Both the position numbers and the translations under genes were made by a program. This document shows positions 47,410-60,060 of a stretch of DNA of 64,000 nucleotides, piece by piece. Numbering within the stretch: the stretch's first letter is position 1; every line of letters starts with the position of its first letter. Below the pieces are notes generated by a model. That model saw only the letters and a program-made list of their open reading frames with translations. It did no database searches and had not been told where the DNA came from. Source of the stretch: Loxodes magnus (taxonomy: Eukaryota; Ciliophora; Karyorelictea; Loxodida; Loxodidae); NCBI GenBank assembly GCA_946699065.1, contig CAMPDV010000425.1, positions 218,946 to 282,945 on the forward strand, given 5' to 3'.

Positions 47410-49470
47410 TAAAGGTTTAATGTATCTTGTTAGTTTATTAAGATACATAAATAAGAAGTATTATACAGAATTAGGCTATCTTTAATTAAAGATACTGAGT
47501 CTAGTAATCTTAATAATATATTAATTTAACTAGTAATGCTCCAATAAATAATCAATTAAATACTTTAATGGATTTATTAACTCTGAGGCTAGTACTTTAA
47601 AGTTGTTTTTTGGTCAGTTTGAACTTGCTTTCTTCTCTATCATTTCAATTTACTGTTCATTGATATGTAGTTTCTCGCTTATGCACTTAGTTTGTCTTTC
47701 TTTAACATAAATTTTAAGAAGATAAACTGAAAGAAACTAAGCCAGCAACTAAACTATCTTAATTGATTCATATAAGCAAACAGCTACTTTGAAGTTAAAT
47801 CTACTTCTTAGCTTCAATAATGTAAATATTCTAAAAAAGAATAATATGAAGTTGTCTATTTTCTTTTACGAAAAGCTTTAAAATAAATCTATCAAATGTT
47901 TTTTGTTTTAAGCTCCAGATTCCACTTATTAGGTAAGTAAATGATATATATGTTCCTTAATCCTTAAATCTTATAGCTTAAATTGATTATTTTTTTGCTT
48001 TTTTCTTCCCTTTTAAAGAAAGTTGCTTATTATCTTTTTACTGCTAGATTAAACTCCTCATTGTAGCGTAGCTCTGAGACTAAACTTGCAATTTAAAAAA
48101 TTGAAAGTAGGGCAGGTTAAACATTTTTTACTAGTCAGTTTTACTTGGCAGTTATATTCAGCATGTTAAAAGTAATAGGAGACTCATTGAGATTCTTTAA
48201 TTTTAAATATCTATCGTTGATGGGATATTTCCTATACTTTTTTCTTTTTTTAATTCCTTTAGCTCAAACTATTCTTTCATAGTAATAATTCTTCTAAACC
48301 TCTGATGGTTTTATCAGATAATCTTTAAACTATATTTAGTTTCTTTCAAATCTACCCGTTTATATCCAACGAGGTCTGGATTAAAAGCTAACCGTCTATT
48401 TCGTTTCTATCTTTGAAGATGTGACTTTATTTTAAAGATTAAGTTTCATACTGGGAATGTTTTGTTTTTGGTATTTCGTCTTTTTCTGTTTCTTTGATTT
48501 TATTCGGGTATCAGGCTTAATATTATATATATCAAAATATAGCGAAAAAAACTTCCAAAGCTTGATTAGTCCTCTATATATTTTATTTTTCTGTTTATCA
48601 AGCATTTCTAACTACAAAAAATATCGCAATTCTAGCAATGAAGTTAAGTAGAAATCAGACAGCAATTTAATGTTCTCCGCAGCCTTCATCAAAGAGTTCA
48701 AAATTTTTAGCAATCCTTAGAGAAATTAACATCACTAATAAGAATCTCTCGTTTGGAAGTATTTGAGGCTTTTAAATATTTCTTTGATGAATTCATAGAC
48801 AAAGCCAGTCAAGCAATTAATGACAAATATAAGAGTGTCCAAATACCTCGCTTTATCTTAATTTTAAGCTCATTCTTAGTGTCTATTATTTGCTTCATTC
48901 AACATTCTCTACTTTTACTAAAATTTGGACTATAGAAATTGATATCTGACTCTGTCTTTTAGATCACTGTTTCTTATTAGAATAGAATTAAATTTTCATC
49001 TTGCTGACTTTTCTTTAATGTTCCTTTATTCACCATATAAAGATCTAAAGGAATTGCCAATAAACAACTTCAAGTAAGTTTTTAAGCTTCACATATTACT
49101 AGACTAGACTAAGGTTTTTATTAGATCTCACTATCTTGAATCTATTAAACTGATTGGTATTCAAACGTAGTAAGCTAATTACACCTCACTCACTATAACT
49201 ACAAATAATGGTAAACCTTAATATATTTAAAAGAAGTAAAAGCTTGTTATTTTAATAGCAACTTATTTTAACCTAAATAGACAAATAATTAGATATTAAA
49301 GTAGCAAGGATATAAGATTAACAACCTAGCTTAATTAACTAATCACTATATCCTAATTTTAATAGCCTAGCATTATTATATTACAGTTACTAAGACTATT
49401 AGCAACCCTTTATTTTAACAAAGCAGCTTATTAGTATTATATATTTAGTGCTTTAATGTAAAGACTATAA
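47410..49470 (+). pseudogene. Gene A, copy 2 (no insertions, several indels)
   Basis: Co-linear with gene A copy 1 and uninterrupted by mobile elements. 48,457-48,651 (MFCFWYFVFFCFFDFIRV on) and 48,753-48,935 (EVFEAFKYFFDEFIDKASQA, then a hydrophobic helix LILSSFLVSIICFIQ) are open even in the standard code. In the first 500 bases indels relative to copy 1 shift the frame. Near 48,650-48,750 both copies change frame at the same place, which suggests a real short intron rather than a mutation, but I could not pick its borders. Multi-membrane protein of unknown family. Confidence 0.45.
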
Positions 49471-49474
49471 GAGA

Positions 49475-51358
49475 TATACTTATAACATTTAAATAATTAT
49501 TAACCATGTATCTTAGTAATAGCACATCTATATACTATTGTAGAACTTTTAATTTTATAGTGGAAATAGTTAATATGCTTAATTTATTATATTTTTGGTT
49601 ATTAAACAATATAATGCTAAAAAGGCTAAAGACTTTTTTAAAAAAACTAATACAAAATTTGATCCTTCAAACAAATTCCTGGAATAGAAATTCTATCAAT
49701 ATTGGAATTTTCGCAAAAGATTTACCCAATAGGTGGAAAATTCTAAAGAGCCTTAAATGATTATTTCTTTTATCCATAGGCTATTAGCAAACAGACTTGA
49801 ATAATATTGTACGACTTTATAATTATAATATGTTAGATTAAAGTGAAGATTAGTAAGATTCTTAAGAAATAATATAACTAGGAATAAAGCTAAAATATCA
49901 ATTCCATTTTGAGGGTTTCTAATACTTATTTACTAATAAGTATCGAATAGCATTTATTTGATAATTATAAACTTGATAGTGTTTGTTTAATATAATATAG
50001 AGAAGGTATTAAAACATTTTGTTAAAAGTAATAATTAGCTAAACTTAAATAAGTAAAAATAATAATAGAAAACAAAGATTTATTATTTGCTATTAAGCTT
50101 CTTATATTAGTTATAAACTTAATTAATTAATATTAGCCATATATTAGACCAGGTAATAGCAAAATAATTACTATCACTAAAAGAATGTAGTTTTACCATG
50201 CTTTTTCCTTACTGAAAATTAATAAATAATAGAATTCCATTAAGCTCCTTTTCTCTTACTCTTCTGATGTTTCCTTCTTAAAATAAGGATAATTTTATTT
50301 TTCTGGTATTTGGCAATTGTTTTTTCCCTGAATCGTAAACATCTAAATGTTTATCACCTCGACAAATATGTAAACCTTTCAGAAATTTATTTTGTTCTTC
50401 TTTATTTTAGCTCTCATTTACTAATGAAAAGGTTTTTTTATAAATCTGCACCTTAAAATAGTAAATTTTACCTATCTCTGCCTATTCCTTCATATCTTGT
50501 ATATGCACACTTGTTTAAGCTCTGTGTTATTCCGTAATTTTTTATACTCTTCTAAATAGTCAGAGTTAATTTCAATTACCTTCTAGAAGTTATGTAAAAA
50601 ATGCCCGCTTACTTTCTCTGCTTTTACTCAAAAGGATGTTCATTTCTTCTATATCTTTCTATCTATATTTATAATATCGCTATTCATTCTATTAGCTGTT
50701 GCTAACTTATTTAACTTCACTCTATTTATTGTCAATCTTTTCTGAATTAATGTGGATTATAATATTTTGCTTTAAAAGCTTTTTTACTGCAAAACTTAAT
50801 GGTTTTCTTTGGTTTACTCTTACAGTTTTATTCTCTATGGAGCACAAATTTTTTCATCGATTGCTACTTCTTTTTGAGTTTAATCTTGCTAACATGTTTA
50901 TCCTGTCTCTTCATTATACCAAGAAACCTTTGGTTTTTCTTCTCGTTTTGGTATAAAATTCAGACCCGCTTACAGTTCCACGAAAGACTCTTATATCTGT
51001 TAGTAAATTTACATTTTAAGCTTTTTATTCTCTCATCCAATTTTTAGAAAAGCCTCAACATCTGCTATAAGCATAGTTCAAAGATCAAATAAAAAATTTA
51101 ATTTCTATTTTTATTTATTTTTCTTACAGATGAAATCATAAGTAAATTAAGCCAATATGCTACAATCTTCAATGTCTTTATTTTTTATTATATAAAAGTA
51201 AGAAAAAAACCTAATTTTATTTAAAAAATAGATTTAAGTAGCTCAAAAAGTAGATCTTTCTTGAAGGAATATCTTTAAATAAATACATTAAACTGCAATA
51301 ATAATAAAAGCTAGAAATTTAGCTTTATAGACTAAAATGAGAAGTCTGTTTTTTAATT
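49475..51358. other. 1.9-kb insertion in the duplication
   Basis: Copy 1 of the duplication has about 160 bp of different sequence here. The insert carries the minus-strand ORF at 50,100-51,074. 49,480-50,100 is ambiguous: both strands give protein-like text (plus strand FAKDLPNRWKILKSLK; minus strand RIFHLLGKSFAKIPI). Ends are not defined well enough to call terminal repeats. Confidence 0.55.
50100..51074 (-). pseudogene. Unrecognised protein in the 1.9-kb insertion
   Basis: From ATG 51,074 the minus strand reads MLIADVEAFLKIGWENKKLK and continues openly for about 185 codons (KPKVSWYNEETGQTCQQ; TINRVKLNKLATANRMNSD). After one frame change near 50,520 it goes on with IGKIYYFKVQIYKKTF, GLHICRGDKHLDVYDSGKKQ and REKELNGILLFINF. 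It is Gln/Lys-rich and likely from a mobile element, since it lies in an insertion, but no catalytic motif is recognised. The plus-strand frames at 50,699-51,047 are shadows of it. Confidence 0.5.
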
Positions 51359-51479
51359 GCTAGAGTGGTAGACTAGAATATTAATTTATATATAGATTCA
51401 TTTATAAGATTAAATATTTAAAAGTACAAGAAAGATATGAATGTCTAAAAGTACGTTATGTATAATCTAACTTACTTTA

Positions 51480-54060
51480 TGATTTCATTTATCTTATCTG
51501 ATATTTTGGAAGCATATACAATCATCTTTCGCATCAAAAGTTATTTAATCAAACTCCATTCAAATTTACTTTACTTAATGTATTGCTGAAAATAGATCGA
51601 AGGTTTTCTATCAATGTGTTTATTAACGAATGAATCTCTGTTAATTTCTAGTTTTTCAGCAATCATATGAACTAATAAAATTCTTAATTTATTACCTTAT
51701 TTCTTATCGTAAGTAAATTATTATATTTATTAAATTGGAACATAACAATCCAACTATTAAATCTGAACAATCTTTAACTGTTTTAAATCAATATAATAAA
51801 TTTCATTTATTGGTAGTATTCATCCTAAGGCACCAACATATATTATATTGTAATTTCTAATTGGTACCTATTTATTAGCAGTTTCTTTTAATCTTATTTA
51901 TAAATTTTCAAATATATGATGCTAGCATATTTAATTAGTCTACTATTAATAATCTACCTCATTTTAATTATTTTCACTCTTTCTTTATTTTTTATTTTGA
52001 AACAGTTAATCAATTACTAAAAGCTGGTAAAGTATGTAATGAATAAGGTGTTAGTATGTTTAGGAATTATGCCAATTTCTTATAATTTCCAGGATTTTAC
52101 TTAATTAGTAGTATCATATTGTTAAATATTTTTAATAGTTTAAATTTTCCTATTCCAGTTGATCCTAATGGAAGAAGTATATATTAGATATTTTGCTTTT
52201 CAAAATTAAATAAATTAAATTGCTAACTTTTAATTTATTTATAGTTGAATATCTATAATTTCTAATATTTTAAGTTTAATTTAATTTTTCATTTTAAATT
52301 TTCTAGTCTTTTTTCTGAATTTATAAGCTAATTTTGTTGGATAATGCTTATTGTTTATTAATTCTGTATCAAATATTTAAAACGCATATTCATTGTTACT
52401 TTCTGCAGTATTATTTTTTTAATTTTAGTTCTTATAGTAATTGCTTTTTTTTCCTATACTAAATAATAGAATCAATTCATAACAAGTTATATTTTTTAAT
52501 TCTTTGCTACTATTCTCAAATAAACGATTCGGAGTAAAGTTTGCTTTAGTCATATATAAAAAATCTCATAATTCATCTTCGAAAAGTAATGCTTATTATT
52601 AATATCTTTCAAATTAATAAATATTATTAGATATTAGATTAGATTAATTTTTATTTAAATTTAAGTTTTCGTTATTTACCTCGACTTAGTTTTAAATTTA
52701 ATGAGAACATTTGCAAATTATTCTACTTTCCAAACTTCTCAGTATTTCTAAAATTTTATATTTCTCAAAAAGGATTAATTCAAATATATTTTAATTTACT
52801 ATTCTACGTTATAAGAGTTTTAATAAATATCTATTTCCAAAATACTTTACAATCCAATATTTTTATTTTACTTTTTGTCATATTTTTGATTTTATACTTT
52901 AGTACATTATTAATATCTAATAAAAATTAAGCATCCTAATTGGTTATTCATAATTGAAGTAAAGGTTTCATGAATGGCATATAAATTTGTCATTCCACCA
53001 GGATTTTATAATTGCCTTTAATAAAAAAGCCAATTTCTTATATCTTAACATATAATCTTAATTTGTGGTTTAGTTCTTTTGCTATTTTTATCGACTTTCC
53101 TTTTTAATTTGTTGGTTTATTTAGTTTTTATTTAATGTTAGCTGCATTAGTGTAAAAACGATACTAATTATAATTCTAATTAGTTTGATTAATTTAATTT
53201 TATAACATCAATAATGATGTTTTATTTAGCTAAAATTAAAGTATTATTCTCTAATGTTGCTGTTTATACTTATATATAATGAATATGATTAATGATATAA
53301 AATGTATTATGTAATATATGCTTCATACTTATAATTCAAATCTAAATTAATCTTTATTATAATTTAGTGAAGAGAAAGTTCCCTATAATTCTCTATTAAA
53401 GTAACTAGTTTTGCTATTTTACTTAATTTATTACATATCCCTTTTACATAATCTAGATATTTTCATCTATTTTTAGTTATTTTTTAAACTAAATAACTAA
53501 AAATAAAATAAATCTCATTTATTAAAGCTAAAATTTAATAGAATAGCTTCTATAATTTATTACTTTTAAACTATTATTAAATTACAATACTTTAAAACCT
53601 TAAACTTTGCTAGATAAGAAAGGAAAATAACCTATTAAGGATATAATAGATTAGATATAAGCATTAATTTTTTATTTATTGGCAAATAAATTTAATTCGG
53701 AAAGATAATTGAAATCTCATTAGTATCCACAGCACAAGAAATATTCCATTATAAGTCTTGCCTTACGTTACTATATTAGCTTTGAGTAAGTTTCCTTAAA
53801 GCATAAAGTAAACATAGCTACAGACCTCAAGACAATCATATTAAGAATCTCTCTTAGAACATAAATTTATTTCCTCCTAGGTATGAATTTAATATTTTTA
53901 AGGATTTTATGAGATTATTTAGTATACTAAGATTGAGAGAAGCACATAATGATACTCCTACAGATTTTTTATTTTATACTTAAGCATTTTTTTAAATTTT
54001 CTTTGTAATTGAATATTCTTTTTAATAATCTAAGTTATAATGAAACTTAGAGCTATTGAA
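51480..54060 (-). pseudogene. Gene B copy 2: P-loop protein
   Basis: Co-linear with 24,000-26,640. The Walker A-like loop GSTGIGK is at 52,145-52,165, followed by WGRLLIVD in the Walker B position (here the W-codon region includes TGA as Trp). Downstream, AQFLN shows three silent changes against copy 1. A short deletion near 52,400 removes about 100 bp relative to copy 1, and one-base indels change the frame after the Walker B segment. Confidence 0.45.
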
Positions 54061-54210
54061 ATCCCTAATACTTTTAACTAAATAATTTTAGAATGCTGTT
54101 ACAAATGTTAAATGATATAGGAATTAAAAATAGAAATAGTATCCAGTTTATAAAAGGATATAATAATTAAAATTAATTTTAAAGAGATTATAATAAGTAA
54201 TTGTATGATA

Positions 54211-54980
54211 TAATAATAATACTTCCAGTTATTATTAGTAAACCATATAATTATACTCAATCTATCATACTTTTCATTTATTTTCTATTACCATTAATCT
54301 TACATAAGTTAAAACCAATATAATAGTAAGCCAGGCTTAAATTAAGGCATCAAGAATAACTTTTTGGGACTATATAATTAGTTCTAAATAGAAAATTATC
54401 AAAACAATATATACTAAAGTCTATAAAATTAATTTTAACACTTTATAAAGTAAGCTATTAACATTAGAGTTTAATGTAATATAATATTTTACTTAAAAAA
54501 GCATATAGTTAAAAATAAACACATTAAGTGGATTAAGATTTATAGAAAATAAATAATTATAATTTAACTTTTAAGATTTTCAAGCATAATTATATCAACA
54601 ATCAGTCCTTTAATTAAAATAATTTGTTCACTTGATAAATCTTTCAGGTACTTAGCGAATTATCTTAGTTATAATAATCCTTCTTAAATTTTTTAAGGTT
54701 TTTTATCCTTATGATCTCTAAATAAGAAACTTCAGCGGTAATTCATTTTCTCTTTATTTTTAAATTCTAGGAAACAATTTTTTCTTTCTAACTTGATATA
54801 ATATTTAAACTTAATTGTTGCCTTTAATTTTCAATTGTTTTTTTCCGGATATTTCAAAGATTTTTAATAAAGCTTAATTGGTTTAAGTTTTTCGTTTTTC
54901 AATTATCTAGATAATCCTTTCAAAGAATTCTAAATTTTACTTGTTTTTTCAAGTAATTTATAAGCAATCTCCTTCTTAGA
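54211..54980. other. AT-rich spacer, nothing seen
   Basis: Unique sequence after the 7-kb duplication. No protein-like frame or repeat recognised. Confidence 0.35.
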
Positions 54981-54987
54981 AAAAAAA

Positions 54988-55815
54988 ATGGATTAATCTC
55001 TTCGACTCTCAAAGAATTAACTTAAAAAACCTAAAGAGAAAAGCGGCAAAAGAAATTTAGAAATAACAATAGCAACGAGAGGAGTCAAGTTCGTCATCGG
55101 AAGGTAAAGTGATGGTAGGGATCTATAGAGATAAGATAACCTAAGAACGAATCTGATCAAAAACTTTAAATTTAACTAGATCAAAATGTAAAAAATTAAT
55201 TTCAAAGTATGAAGAAATAGCTTATAACTAAGGAGAAAAAATAAGGGAATTAATGAATAGCATAGAGGATTAAAAACAACGAATTATTAATACTCAGAAG
55301 ACAGCTCATTCAAAGAAATTTGATAACGGAAGAACAATTCTGAACTTAGTCACAATAAAACTTTAAATATGACACGAATATGGAAATAGAAAAAATACCA
55401 ATAGAATTAAAAACAGAATTGAATCCAGAAAAAGAAATGATTGCTTACAAGTTTACATTAAAAGATTAGAAAACATAGAAAATAAATTATCATAAAAAAG
55501 AACGAAATAAAGACAATAATACAAACTTTGTTGATGTTGCAAATCAAATCAACATATTTTAAAAAAACTGTTTGATAATGAAAGAAAATAAACGAATAAG
55601 AGCAGAAAAGAACATGGAGGACAACTCAATAAACTATGAATAACTCCAACAGGGATCTACAAATAAAAGCTTTTTGCAAGGCCACTTGAACGGTTACAGT
55701 GGTAACCTTCCACTTAATAAAAATGGTCGTGGATCACACCCACGTTAAAAAAACTGTCCGCAGGAACTGGTTTGCAATTCCAGAGAATGCAAAAACTCTA
55801 CTAGCCTTTAAGTAT
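54988..55815 (+). pseudogene. ORF1-like coiled-coil protein with Cys-rich end
   Basis: ATG 54,988 starts MDQSLRLSKNQLKKPKEKSG. The next frame gives a Gln/Glu/Ser patch (QQQREESSSSSEGK), GIYRDKITQERIWSKTLNL and a coiled coil (KLISKYEEIAYNQGEKIREL). A third frame gives EIEKIPIELKTELNPEKEM, YKFTLKDQK and an end with CPQELVCNSRECK. The start and Ser patch resemble MESQ...LSKEEKK...QESSS of the ORF at 33,541, so I place it in the same ORF1-like family. Two frame changes imply decay. The stretch GTGGATCACACCCAC near 55,733 looks like a T-arm but has no tRNA around it. Confidence 0.5.
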
Positions 55816-56715
55816 ATTATTATTATTATTATATTTTTATTACATTTTAGCTAGTTTATACTAAATCAAATAATTCAACTTTGTAGCATAAGAATTAATT
55901 ATTAATTATAATAATAAAACTTTAGAAATTCCTTTTTACTTAATAGATTCATTAATATCCTATACATATTATCTCTTTTAATTTCAACTTTTTTGTATTA
56001 GAATTTATTAAATTTTAGATATCTTTAATCGCTCTATTTATATAAATTTAAGATAACCTTTATAATTTTTAGAATTTAAAGCCAAAATTTGCTAAAATAA
56101 GAATATTTATGTAATTTTTAGTTTAAATGTTTTAGTAATTGTATATTTATTTATAATTTTCTAAACGCTAAACTTTTTAAAAAAAAAGGTTTATTTGTAA
56201 TTGTCTTACACATTTTATAAATTTTTAAATTCTTTAAATATATAATAAAAATTTTATTTAATTTTAGAAATAGTTCTTTAATTTATATAAAAAGTTAGCT
56301 TTTTTTAAAAAGATATAAAATTTATAGAGATTTGTAGTTAAATATGTCTAAATTATAATTCATTTTAAGACTGAATTTTAATATTAATTTTTTCTTCGTA
56401 AATTTAATAAAAAATCTTAAAGATTGTGACTTTCTTTCTTTTTTACTAACGATTATCTAAAAGTATTATTACTAAAGAACCCTTTAAGATTTTACTCTTT
56501 TTTACTTCTAATCTTTTTAGTTTATAACAATAATTAAAATATCTTTTTATCTATTTTATTTTAAGAGGATCTAAATTAAAAAAATAAGGATTAATCTGTT
56601 AAATTGAATGAAATTTTTTCTTTTTAATTTTATTTATTATAAATTCTAAAGTTTATCTTACACATTTTATCTTTATAAATTATTATCTTTTAAATTTATT
56701 TTAAAAACTAAATAT

Positions 56716-57150
56716 GTCAGGATTCAAAACCGGGATTCTTCGTGGCTCCTAAAAAGTAGGAGTTAAACGACATCCTAGAAAGGTTAGGACCAGGAAAAGA
56801 GTAATAAAATAATCATCAATCAGGATGAATCTCCCACCTCTAAAAAAAGCCTAAAAATATGGCTAAGAATATTATGCGCTCGGAAGTCTCGAATCTCACC
56901 ACATAATAGTAAATAAGCTATGATTAGCTTATTAAAATGCTGATAGACCTCCAGGAAGGAGGTAAAAAATGTTGAAGAAAGACAATAAGAAGTTAATGTA
57001 AAACTTGAACTTGCAGAGGAAATAGAATCGAGACTCGTGACCTAAGAAAGAGACCTTAACGCATTTTGAAATATATCGCAAGACTAGAGTATTAATCTCA
57101 AAACTAACAATAGAAGCAGAAAGAACTGATTAGCAAATTAAAAAAATTGT
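56716..57150 (+). pseudogene. ORF1-like coiled-coil remnant, right copy
   Basis: Co-linear with the minus-strand ORF at 8,700-9,245 (KTGILRGS start region, MRSEVSNLT, EESRLVTQERDL block). It is cut at about 57,150, where the left copy continues for about 60 more codons of coiled coil. Frames change as in the left copy, so both descend from an already decayed or spliced ancestor. Confidence 0.45.
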
Positions 57151-58075
57151 CAAACATCCGATAGGGCTTCTTTGCCACCTCTTCAAAAGAAAAAAAGGAA
57201 GAGAGAAGCGAGATGTCATTCTTCTAACCTCACGTCTTTTCTTTAATTAGACAAACCTTTTTATCAGCAAAAAAACTAATAATAGACCTAACAACTTCCA
57301 AAGCCGGGCAAACGACAGAAACAAACTTGGGTAAACTCCAAACACGGAAGAGAGGCCTCGAAGGCAGTAGGAAATGGTATTGCGTGACTAGGAACGATCC
57401 TTTGGCTTTAACTCTGAGCAATTTGATGTAGCCGTAGTTTGCATTAAGGGTGGTGAACTTCAATGAAGAGGTTTAAAAGTTGAAATACTAGAACAAAAAC
57501 TAATTTTCAAGCCACAAAGAAAAGAATTAAATGGTTGGGGATCGTATAGATGACTATGAATGCAAATGGATGCATTCTTCAGCATCCAACACCATTAGGA
57601 TAAAAACACAACTTACCTGAGGGATTAAGTAGTGAAAAAAGAATAGGAAATTCAACTCCTAAAAGAATCAAGAATGGAATAGCTAAATACTGGATCGATC
57701 TCAATGATCGTCAAACCCTAAGCTTAACTTCAAATGAGACTAATTCATATCAAGAAAGATATGCTTTCGCTTCTAAAACCAATAAAAACTATATCGGAAG
57801 TGTAAGAAGTTTCAATGGAAACAATAGAATTTCTGATAAGCAAAAGCGAACAAAAGCAATTGGGCTGAACAAGATTTTTTGCACGAGAATGGAAGTACGA
57901 ACAAGAGGAAGAAGATGGAGCAATAACCAAGTCCTAAGGGAATTATAACGTAAAACCTATTAAAAAAAACCCGCGGATGGGTACGTGTAATCTTTCTGTT
58001 GCCCCAAGTATTTTAACGAACAGCGAAAAGCTTGAAGCGCTGTACTTCTGAGAGGGTAAAACTCCTTATCAATGT
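57150..58075 (+). pseudogene. Retroelement-like ORF remnant, right copy
   Basis: One plus-strand frame is open from 57,150 past 57,600: HVFSLIRQTFLSAKKLIIDL, TSKAGQTTETNLGKLQTRK, GSRKWYCVTRNDPLAL, GDRIDDYECKWMHSSASN. A second frame then gives TIEFLISKSEQKQLGWTRFF, REWKYEQEEEDGA and RMGTCNLSVAPSILTNSEKL, ending EALYFWEGKTP. TGA is the Trp of LGW and YFW. Two short standard-code frames on the other strand (57,230-57,463; 57,745-57,930) are shadows. Family unknown; the left copy is at 3,985-4,905. Confidence 0.45.
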
Positions 58076-58079
58076 TGAA

Positions 58080-60060
58080 ACAATTTTATATAATAATAAT
58101 TACAAAACCTAATATTTGTTGTTTTATCTAAACTTTATAGTATCAAATGATTTAATTTTAAAGTATGCGTTTTCTCCTCATTAATTCCAAAGATATTTAT
58201 TTTACTCCAAAAGTTAGAAGCTTTTATATAAAAAAGGATATCGATAATACAAATGAAAAATTAAAATAATACTATTAAATAAACTATGAATTTCATTTAA
58301 ACTTAATCATTCAATTCTAGTTGAGAAAAAAAGCTTTATCTGATACTGTGATAAATAAAATTTTAGTCAAATTTTCTTAATATAAAAAAAATTTAAGTGA
58401 AAAAATGAGCAAAAAATAACTTTTCGAACTTTATTAAACATCAGAGTAATTTTTTAATAGAATATGACAATTTGAAATAAAATAATTTAAAAGTATAGAA
58501 AAAATAGATTAATTTAATTTAATAGTGAAGAAACTTAATTTATTGGAAGATATTCGCTAGAATTAAATTAATTGGAGCTTAAATTTTAAGTAATATAATT
58601 ACGATATTAATAAGTTATTATGACAAGAATTTAACAAATATAAGATAATATTTAATCTAAAAGAATATGATAAATATTATAAATAATACAATTTAATAAT
58701 AAAATTATAACATAGAATAATGTATTGAAACAATTAAAAACTAAACATAAAATTTCACTTTTAAAAATATTTAGAATCTAATAATAAAAATTATAAATAA
58801 ATATGCATAAACAATAAAAATAATAAGAAATGAAAATGCTATAGTAAATATAGTGTGAAAGAATTATATAAATTAAACTATTTGATTTATAATTATTATT
58901 AAAATAATAATATTTATTTCTATATATAATTTAAAATTATTTAAAACTATGCTTAAAATGTTTAAAAATAAAGAAAATTATTTTTTAAGGTATTTAATTA
59001 TATTAAATAAGTTTAATTATATTTTTTAAATAAGGATACATAAATTTTATACTTTCTTTTATTTCTAATTATATCTTAAAATAATATTATAGTTTTATTA
59101 AATTTTTAATCATTTTACAAGTTAAATATTTTAAATTTGATATCTAAATTCTTTTTAATTTATAAAGATTTTGCTAAATTAAAGTTATATGAAAAATTAA
59201 TTAAAACTATTTTTATAAATATAAAAAATATATTATTTTAATATATAATAAGAAATTAAATATTTTTATAATAGATAAAAAGAATCCATTCATTATATAA
59301 AATTATTTATTATATTTCTTTATTTACTTTATAATTTCTTGTTTAAATTTATTATCTATAAAATACATTTTTTTATAATGCAAAGGCTTTAAAATTCTAG
59401 TCTCACATTTTTTAATTTTTATATATATTTTGAAAGTATGATAACCACTTGCTATAATATAATTAGAAAGAAATTCTCTTCGATAAAAGTATAAATATTA
59501 CTTATCAACTTGATAGAGTTTTTTAATTGATTACAAAATAGATTTTTATAATTAGTTTCGTCGAAAATGTTTAAAAAAATAAATGTTAATAGAAAGGGAT
59601 ATTTTAAACTAAAAATAAGAAGGGATATATACTCTATTGATATAATTTATTTTATAAATAAATAATATTTTCCTTATGTACCTATTTTAAGTAAAAAAAT
59701 AGCCTTTTCCAGTCTATTAAACCTAGAATTTGAAACTTTGATTTTAATTATAATTAGTAGGAATTGCATTAATTATTAAATACTAATTATTACTAATTAT
59801 TTTTCTATGAAATTTAATATATAAAAATAATAAATATAAGTAAATAAATTATAAATAGTATTATAATAATATTATTTTTCACTAATAATTAATAACTATA
59901 AATGAGTAAGTTTTTATAAAATTTATTTACCATGAAATATTTAAAATATTTAAATAATATTAAATTTTTAAATAAGCAAGAATAATATTCAAATTTATAT
60001 AGTTTATATTTTATTAATACAAATTTATCAAAAACTTTAATTTATTTTTATTTATTTATT
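58080..60060. other. AT-only stretch, no gene seen
   Basis: Mirror of about 2,000-3,980. Homopolymer-rich, with no protein-like frame. Confidence 0.45.

Larger units (their letters stand above)
46440..54210. repeat. 7-kb segmental duplication, copy 2
   Basis: Same direction and gene order as 20,090-26,850. It lacks the two SINE-like insertions and instead has a 1.9-kb insertion at about 49,475-51,358. Confidence 0.85.

Noticed and set aside
50699-51047. Two overlapping plus-strand frames rich in Phe/Leu
   Set aside because: Antisense of the better supported minus-strand protein at 50,100-51,074.
55720-55760. tRNA gene or tRNA-derived SINE (T-arm-like GTGGATCACACCCAC)
   Set aside because: A lone 5-bp stem with 7-nt loop; no acceptor, D or anticodon arm around it, and the loop lacks the TTCRA consensus. 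No tRNA or rRNA gene was seen anywhere in the window.
57230-57463. Minus-strand 77-residue frame, and 57,745-57,930
   Set aside because: The plus strand gives a longer, co-linear reading shared with the inverse copy at 3,985-4,905.
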